This document shows, piece after piece, positions 60,201 to 64,000 of a DNA stretch of 64,000 nt. A program made the position numbers and the translations under genes. Source of the DNA: Gemmataceae bacterium (GTDB taxonomy: Bacteria; Planctomycetota; Planctomycetia; Gemmatales; Gemmataceae); the NCBI GenBank assembly GCA_019636445.1, contig JAHBXO010000022.1, positions 17,659-81,658 on the forward strand, in the 5' to 3' direction. The first letter of the stretch is position 1; each line of letters begins with the position of its first letter. Under the pieces are notes generated by a model. It saw nothing but the letters and a program-made list of their open reading frames with translations, was not told where the DNA came from and did not search any database.

Positions 60201-60532
60201 GCATCGCCGACCGGAACGCCATCCTGCTGCTCGATTTCATCCAGCACGTCCGCGGCCGCGGCGCCTCGCTCAAGGAAGCGCTCATCGAAAGCGGAGCCGT
60301 GCGCTTCCGGCCGATCCTGCTCACCGCCGGGGCGGCCATGCTCGGCGCGTGGCCGATCACCCTCGACCCGGTCTTCAGCGGCCTCGCCTGGTCGCTGATC
60401 TTCGGCCTGACGGTTTCCACCGCCTTCACGCTCGTGCTCGTTCCGGTCGTCTACTGGATGCTCTACCGGAACGAGGATCGAGTACCGCCGTCCGACGCTT
60501 CACCGATTCCGGATCCCACACTCCATTCGTGA
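57257..60532 (+). CDS. RND-family efflux permease
   Basis: 1091 aa (ATG 57257; ATG 57242 is also in frame). First helix about 20-42, large porter domains, then helix clusters. The RND helix-4 motif GLVVDDPIVDVENIFRHF near 410 carries the proton-relay Asp pair, and a second set of helices lies near 910-1075 (MIGMIALAGIADRNAILLLDFI). AcrB-like in size, probably a trimer using the proton gradient. Substrate unknown. The methyltransferase gene follows. Confidence 0.9.
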   Translation: MTNKTADGGAVARLIEAFLHGNLSVLIILVMLGCGAAALLLTPREEEPQIVVPLADVYVRMPGASAEEIEQQVSSKLERLLYQVDGVEYVYSMSRPGEAIVTVRFYVGEHRENSLVKIHNKIAMSVDQVPPGVTGWVVKPIEIDDVPFVNVTLWSKTADDFTLRRVAEQVEVALQGVPETARTEVVGGRRRQFRIELDPERMASRLVTPLDVDRVLRGANVNVRAGALRADNRELSVESGPFVRTPAEAETLVVGVFSGRPVYLRDVATVTDGPEDPANYTRIRFGPGEPNAPAGNFPAVTVGIAKRKGSNAVAVARALEAKVEELRRDVIPHDIEARITRNNGETADEKVTELIRELGLAIIIVSGLVMFALGWREALIVVTAVPLTFALTLLVNYLAGYSINRVTLFALILALGLVVDDPIVDVENIFRHFRMRKKPPKEAVLEAVNEVRPPIIVATLVVMVSFLPMLFITGMMGPYMQPMALNVPVAMFMSMVVAFTVTPWLSYQVLKGVYGKGGHEQDDPQKTLTYRVYKAVLTPFLDSRLAAWALIGFVLLLLLASMVLPALGLVPLKMLPFDNKNEFQVLVDLPEGSTIEQTDAALGALADHVRTAPEVREVLSYAGTASPIDFNGMVRHYYLRQESHRGDLRVNLIPKEERQHQSHALVLRLRNDLQAVADRHKARIKIVEVPPGPPVLSTLVAEVYPRAGQSDASFRTDTRHVRDLFAKSKDVVDVDDTFEAERSRFVFRVDKEKASLTGITTEQIANTLRVGLQGMQPGEGDVQDFRAGAAHLPRELNPLAIVLQLPQRERGSLVDLTRLGVKTPTGEIVQLGELGRFESEPAEQTIYHKNLRKVAYVFGDTAGRTPGEAVIGLLFAIRDQPTPGGAEVVWNGEGEWKITLDVFRDLGLAFGGAMLLIYILMVYQTGSYLIPLVQMISIPLTIIGIMPGFWLLNVATGGTVGGYANPVYFTATAMIGMIALAGIADRNAILLLDFIQHVRGRGASLKEALIESGAVRFRPILLTAGAAMLGAWPITLDPVFSGLAWSLIFGLTVSTAFTLVLVPVVYWMLYRNEDRVPPSDASPIPDPTLHS

Positions 60533-60540
60533 GGACTATC

Positions 60541-61230
60541 GTGCGCACGATCGCCGTTGCCTTCGTTCTGGTTGTTATGCCCCTGGCTTACACCCAGGAG
60601 AAGAGCGTCAAGCCGGGCATCAACGACCCGTTCAAAAATCCGGACGTGGAGAAATACAAGAACACCTTCGAAGGCGAGAGCCGGGAGGTATACCTGCACC
60701 GCGAGAAGATCGTGGCGGCGTGCGGGCTGAAGCCCGGCATGGTGGTGGCCGACGTCGGTGCCGGCACGGGCTTGCACACCCGCCTGTTCGCCAAGGCCGT
60801 GGGCGACGACGGACAGGTCTACGCCGTGGACATCGCGGCCAAGTTTCTGGCCCATATCCAGAAAACCGCTCGGGAGGCGAAACTGCGGAACGTGACGCCG
60901 GTGCTCTGCAACGAGGACTCGGTCGACCTACCCAAGGGCAGTGTCGATGTGGCCTTCGTCTGCGATACCTATCACCATTTCGAATTCCCCCACCGCACCC
61001 TTGCGAGCCTGCATCGCGCCATCAAGCCGGGCGGCCGACTCATCGTGATCGACTTCAAACGAATCCCCGGCCTGAGTTCGGACTGGACGATGAACCACGT
61101 CCGTGCCGGCCAGGAGGTGGTGGAAAAGGAGATCGCCGCCGCCGGGTTCACGAAGTCCGAGGAGGTCAAGGATTTGCTGAAGGACAACTATTTCGTCATC
61201 TTCACGCGATCGAAAAGCGACTCGAGATGA
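60541..61230 (+). CDS. exported class I SAM methyltransferase-like protein
   Basis: 229 aa from GTG 60541 (GAGGA 5 bp upstream). The N-terminus is a signal peptide (about 1-18: TIAVAFVLVVMPLAYT). Rossmann SAM motif I VADVGAGTG at 69-77, acidic motif II near DIAAK, and HHFEFPHRTLASLHRAIKPGGRLIVIDF. Export is odd because SAM is cytoplasmic; the signal could instead be an uncleaved anchor. Related exported methyltransferases with this layout occur in other bacteria. End of the redox/efflux operon. Confidence 0.82.
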   Translation: MRTIAVAFVLVVMPLAYTQEKSVKPGINDPFKNPDVEKYKNTFEGESREVYLHREKIVAACGLKPGMVVADVGAGTGLHTRLFAKAVGDDGQVYAVDIAAKFLAHIQKTAREAKLRNVTPVLCNEDSVDLPKGSVDVAFVCDTYHHFEFPHRTLASLHRAIKPGGRLIVIDFKRIPGLSSDWTMNHVRAGQEVVEKEIAAAGFTKSEEVKDLLKDNYFVIFTRSKSDSR

Positions 61231-61386
61231 TATTTCGCAGGTAGGGGTATGCAATCCGGAGATGGTCGCCGGACTTATCTACGGTGTTTGTCTGCGGGAA
61301 AGGTACAAAGTCGAAGCAGGCGAAACGTCAGAACTTTCGTGTACCAGCGAAACAATTGGCGGGCGAATACCGCCCACACGTTCAAA

Positions 61387-61457
61387 TTACCCGGCAAGGA
61401 TTCGAACCTTGACGAAGTGAACCAAAATCACTTGTGCTACCGTTACACTACCGGGTA
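61387..61457 (-). tRNA. tRNA-Gln (TTG)
   Basis: Minus-strand cloverleaf: acceptor TACCCGG/CCGGGTA, anticodon stem AAGTGA/TCACTT with loop TTTTGGT giving TTG, T arm CAAGG-TTCGAAT-CCTTG, discriminator A, CCA not encoded. 71 nt. It lies alone between the methyltransferase and a minus-strand terminator. Confidence 0.9.
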
Positions 61458-61536
61458 ATCGCTTTGCTTGTTATACGGTCCGGAAACCGAAATCGCAACC
61501 CCTCTCGGCTCGCGACTTGGTCAGTCATGAGACACG

Positions 61537-61567
61537 AAAATCGCCCGCCGGTTCACGGCGGGCGATT
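61537..61567 (-). terminator. intrinsic terminator after the secreted protein gene
   Basis: A perfect 12-bp GC stem (61539-61550 with 61556-61567, 5-nt loop) is followed on the minus strand by TTTTCGTG (complement of 61533-61540). The gene's stop is 25 bp upstream at 61592. The plus strand also has TTTTT a few bases beyond, so it may act both ways. Confidence 0.75.
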
Positions 61568-61591
61568 CGGTGTTTTTCACCGTTCTCTAAC

Positions 61592-62578
61592 TCAGTCGTC
61601 CGAGCCGGCCGCTTTGCCGATGGCGCCGCCGGTCAGCTTCACGCCGATGACGATGTCCTTCTTTTCGACCTTGCTCTTCAGGCTCTTCGTCACGTCGGTG
61701 ATGATCGGCTTCATCTGCGGCGCCTGGCCGGCGAGCAGCGGCAGCAACGCCTTGGCCTTGCCGAGCAAATCGTCCACCGTGGCACCGAAGTCATCGGCGG
61801 CGGCGGTGTCCTTCATGGTCATCATGATCTCGAGTGCCACGTCGCCGGTGACCTTCAGGGTCATGGACGAACTTTCGAGCTTTTCGAGTTGCTTCTTGAG
61901 CTTCTCGGGGTCGTCGATGCCGGGGATCGGCGGGATTTCGCCGACCTTGCCGCTGCTGACGCCGCAGCCGAACATGGAGGCCTTGCCGTCCATCTTCTCG
62001 ACGAGGGCGGCGAGTTCCTTCTTGAGAGCCGGCTTCGCCTTTTCGTCGGACGCCTTCATCGCGGCGGTGACGAGCTTCTTGTCGGTCCCGCCGACGATCG
62101 TGTTCTTGTCGGCGACGCTGGCGAAGAACGGTTCGGGGCGGTTGTTGCCGGTGATCTTGACGAGCGTGTAATCGCCGTCCTTGACGATGGCGACCTTGTC
62201 CCCGTCCTTCTTGGCGGCGGCTTCGACCGCTTCGAAGAGCTTCTCAGGGTTGAAGTTGCCGCGAACGACCATGAGGCCCTTCATGTCCTGGGGGTTGTCG
62301 CCCCAGAATCCGGCGGTGATGGTATCGATGTCCTTGAGCGGGTCGAGGCCGAGGGTTTCGAGCGTCTTCTGGGCTTCGCCACCCTGGAGGGCCTGCTTGA
62401 GATTGGCGAGAGCGTACTTCTTGAACAGATCGGAGTCGATGACCTGCTTGAGGTTGATTTGCAGGTACGATTCGGCTTCGGCCGGAATCAGGCGTTCGAC
62501 GTCGGCGGCGCGGACGGGTGTGGCCGCGAGGCCGAGGCCGATGGCGGCGGCCGCCAGCAGTCTGCGAACAAAACGCAT
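61592..62578 (-). CDS. secreted protein of unknown function
   Basis: 328 aa. Signal peptide about 1-24 (ending VRA). The mature part alternates helices and strands with DVERLIPAEAESYLQINLKQVIDS at the start and repeated KLFEAVEAAAKKDGD, YTLVKITGNN segments, similar in style to DUF3352-type exported proteins of planctomycetes. Two Cys at most, no catalytic motif. Monocistronic with its own terminator. Function unknown. Confidence 0.7.
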   Translation of the reverse strand: MRFVRRLLAAAAIGLGLAATPVRAADVERLIPAEAESYLQINLKQVIDSDLFKKYALANLKQALQGGEAQKTLETLGLDPLKDIDTITAGFWGDNPQDMKGLMVVRGNFNPEKLFEAVEAAAKKDGDKVAIVKDGDYTLVKITGNNRPEPFFASVADKNTIVGGTDKKLVTAAMKASDEKAKPALKKELAALVEKMDGKASMFGCGVSSGKVGEIPPIPGIDDPEKLKKQLEKLESSSMTLKVTGDVALEIMMTMKDTAAADDFGATVDDLLGKAKALLPLLAGQAPQMKPIITDVTKSLKSKVEKKDIVIGVKLTGGAIGKAAGSDD

Positions 62579-62712
62579 GGAAATCTCCCAGGATGGTGGG
62601 CGGCCGTCGCACGGCCGCTGGCCGGTATACCCCGCGTCGGGCCGGCGGGTTTCGCCATCCAGTCAGGTTACGCCGACGCGAAGGGTCCGGGTAGTGGTTC
62701 GGCGGGGACCGT

Positions 62713-63225
62713 TCAAACTTTGATCCCGGCTTTCAAAAAGCGCATGAGGGAACGCGTGAATTCCGGCAGGTCGTCGGGACCGCGGCCGGTGAGCATATTA
62801 CCATCCACGACGAATGGCTCGTCGCGGTAAGTGGCACCGGAGGCGCGGACATCGTCGCGGATGCCGGGCGAGCAGGTCAGCGTGCGGCCGTCGACGGCCC
62901 CGGCGCTGATGAGGAGTTGCGGGCCGTGGCCGATCGCGGCGATCCGGCCCTCCTGCGAGAAGGTGCGGGCCACGTCCACGGCGGCCTCACGTATGCGCAG
63001 CCGTTCGACGGCGGGGCCGTCGGGAATCACCAGCAGGTCGAAATCGCCGGGATTCAGGTCGTGGATGCGGGCGTTCGGTTCGATCGTGTAGCCGTGGAGA
63101 CCGGTGACGGCGTGCAGGAGCGGGCTGGCGAGCGTTACCTTCACCCCCTCTTCGCGCAACCGGTACCACGGCACGAACAACGTCAGTTCCTCGAAGCCAT
63201 CGGCGACCAGTATCAGCGCTTTCAT
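62713..63225 (-). CDS. DJ-1/PfpI-family protein lacking the catalytic cysteine
   Basis: 170 aa. Class I glutamine-amidotransferase-like fold: MKALILVADGFEELTLFVPWYRLREEG at the start with E13, and the nucleophile elbow. Active members read AAICHGP; here it is AAIGHGP with Gly99 next to H100 (codon GGC, one change from TGC). It is therefore unlikely to be a cysteine-dependent protease or deglycase, and may act as a chaperone, a regulator or be decaying. Monocistronic. Confidence 0.85.
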   Translation of the reverse strand: MKALILVADGFEELTLFVPWYRLREEGVKVTLASPLLHAVTGLHGYTIEPNARIHDLNPGDFDLLVIPDGPAVERLRIREAAVDVARTFSQEGRIAAIGHGPQLLISAGAVDGRTLTCSPGIRDDVRASGATYRDEPFVVDGNMLTGRGPDDLPEFTRSLMRFLKAGIKV

Positions 63226-63415
63226 GCCATCCTCGGCGGCGAAGGGGGAGTCATCGAGTCCGTGGCTTCGATTCTAACACGCCGGCTGCGGTCGGGGTAG
63301 CCCGGAGACGGAATCGGCGGGTTGGCCCTACTCCGGCCGGGGCGGAATCCTATCCCAACATTATGTCGTCGCGGCGGGCGCCGCGATAACGTTCCCCTCA
63401 CCGAGGTTCGCACCG

Positions 63416-64000
63416 ATGGCGGTTCACGTTCAGAAGGAAGCCCCGAATTTCACAGCCACAGCGGTCGTCAACGAAGAGTTCAAGACCATCCAACTCAACG
63501 ACTACCGCGGCAAATATGTCGTCCTGTTCTTCTATCCGCTCGACTTCACCTTCGTCTGCCCGACCGAAATCATCGCCTTCAGCGACCGCGTCGAGGAGTT
63601 CCAGAAGCGCGGTTGCGAAGTGATCGGCGTGTCGGTGGACAGCCAGTTCAGCCACCTCGCCTGGATCAAGATGCCGCGCACCGAAGGCGGCCTCGGCGGG
63701 CTGAAGTATCCGCTCGTTGCGGACCTGACGAAGAAGATCAGCTGCGACTACGGCGTGCTGCTCGACGGCGGGATCGCGCTGCGCGGCCTGTTCCTCGTCG
63801 ACAAGGGCGGCGTCGTCCGGCACATCACGATCAACGACCTGCCGATCGGCCGCAGCGTGGATGAGGCGATTCGCGTGCTGGACGCCCTGCAGTTCTTCGA
63901 AAAGAACGGCGAGGTCTGCCCGGCCGACTGGAAGCCCGGCAAGGCGACGATCAAGCCCGGCGTGAAGGAATCGAAAGAGTATTTCGCCAAGGCCGGGAAA
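63416..64000 (+). CDS. 2-Cys peroxiredoxin (AhpC/Prx1 type), cut by the window end
   Basis: 195 codons from ATG 63416, open at the right edge; family length suggests only a few residues are missing. Peroxidatic C48 in FYPLDFTFVCPTEI, catalytic Thr/Arg environment (PRTEGGLGGLKYPLVAD), resolving C168 in GEVCPADWKPG. It reduces peroxides with thioredoxin or AhpF as donor in the cytoplasm. No stop is seen within the window. It lies 190 bp from the divergent PfpI-like gene. Confidence 0.93.
   Translation, partial: MAVHVQKEAPNFTATAVVNEEFKTIQLNDYRGKYVVLFFYPLDFTFVCPTEIIAFSDRVEEFQKRGCEVIGVSVDSQFSHLAWIKMPRTEGGLGGLKYPLVADLTKKISCDYGVLLDGGIALRGLFLVDKGGVVRHITINDLPIGRSVDEAIRVLDALQFFEKNGEVCPADWKPGKATIKPGVKESKEYFAKAGK

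Overview
The window looks like chromosome from a high-GC planctomycete, most likely the Gemmata/Gemmataceae group. The evidence is a planctomycete-type PSCyt1/PSCyt2/PSD1 protein (20241-23171) overlapped by its DUF1501 partner (23168-24565), an iduronate-type sulfatase, a GYF_2-tailed SPFH protein, many secreted proteins of planctomycete style, and roughly two-thirds GC coding sequence with strong third-position bias. No rRNA, CRISPR array, prophage or complete insertion sequence is visible.

Layout. 1-3400: two related secreted proteins on the minus strand, each followed by an intrinsic terminator. 3400-10200: a von Willebrand A protein, a response regulator/histidine kinase pair, and an SPFH-GYF protein with a zinc-ribbon membrane partner. 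10240-12713: a hicBA locus whose hicA is frameshifted, an esterase and ribD. 12949-14252: an array of ten tRNA or tRNA-like genes embedded in seven-base-period inverted repeats. 14253-20052: an LptF/G-type permease behind a large AsmA-like protein, and a quinone oxidoreductase. 20241-26027: PSD1/DUF1501 pair and sulfatase. 26219-28889: arginase-family protein, gamma carbonic anhydrase and an M24-fold protein without metal ligands. 28901-31406: a PLP decarboxylase whose last 128 bp are duplicated on the far side of a two-gene insert. 31488-34590: a lower-GC HD-phosphohydrolase/YwgA-like pair behind phosphoglycerate mutase. 34731-39570: glucose-6-phosphate isomerase and a sugar epimerase, adenylate-forming ligase and glycosyltransferase. 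39677-47837: sugar-dehydrogenase-like propeller, PLD nuclease, Rpn nuclease, enolase-superfamily dehydratase, WD40 protein and a lipoprotein. 47897-53594: outer-membrane protein, unknown protein, saccharopine-dehydrogenase family, FHA protein, and an anti-sigma factor. 53611-61230: ECF sigma factor and a redox/efflux locus (rhodanese diverging from thioredoxin, His-containing secreted protein, tiny membrane protein, RND adaptor, RND pump and exported methyltransferase). 61387-64000: tRNA-Gln, a secreted protein, a PfpI-like protein and the start of a 2-Cys peroxiredoxin.

The most unusual items are: (1) heptad-periodic inverted repeats at several loci, whose unit sequence differs from place to place while the 7-bp period and inverted partner are kept, including one inside a coding region; (2) the divergent tRNA array; (3) a 28-codon membrane protein in the efflux locus that may be a selenoprotein, because its in-frame TGA is followed by a SECIS-like hairpin and an open frame reaching almost to the next gene; (4) the 128-bp duplication around a small gene pair with its own promoter; and (5) the low-GC HD/YwgA-like operon. 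All functional statements rest on sequence reading only; no database search was possible.
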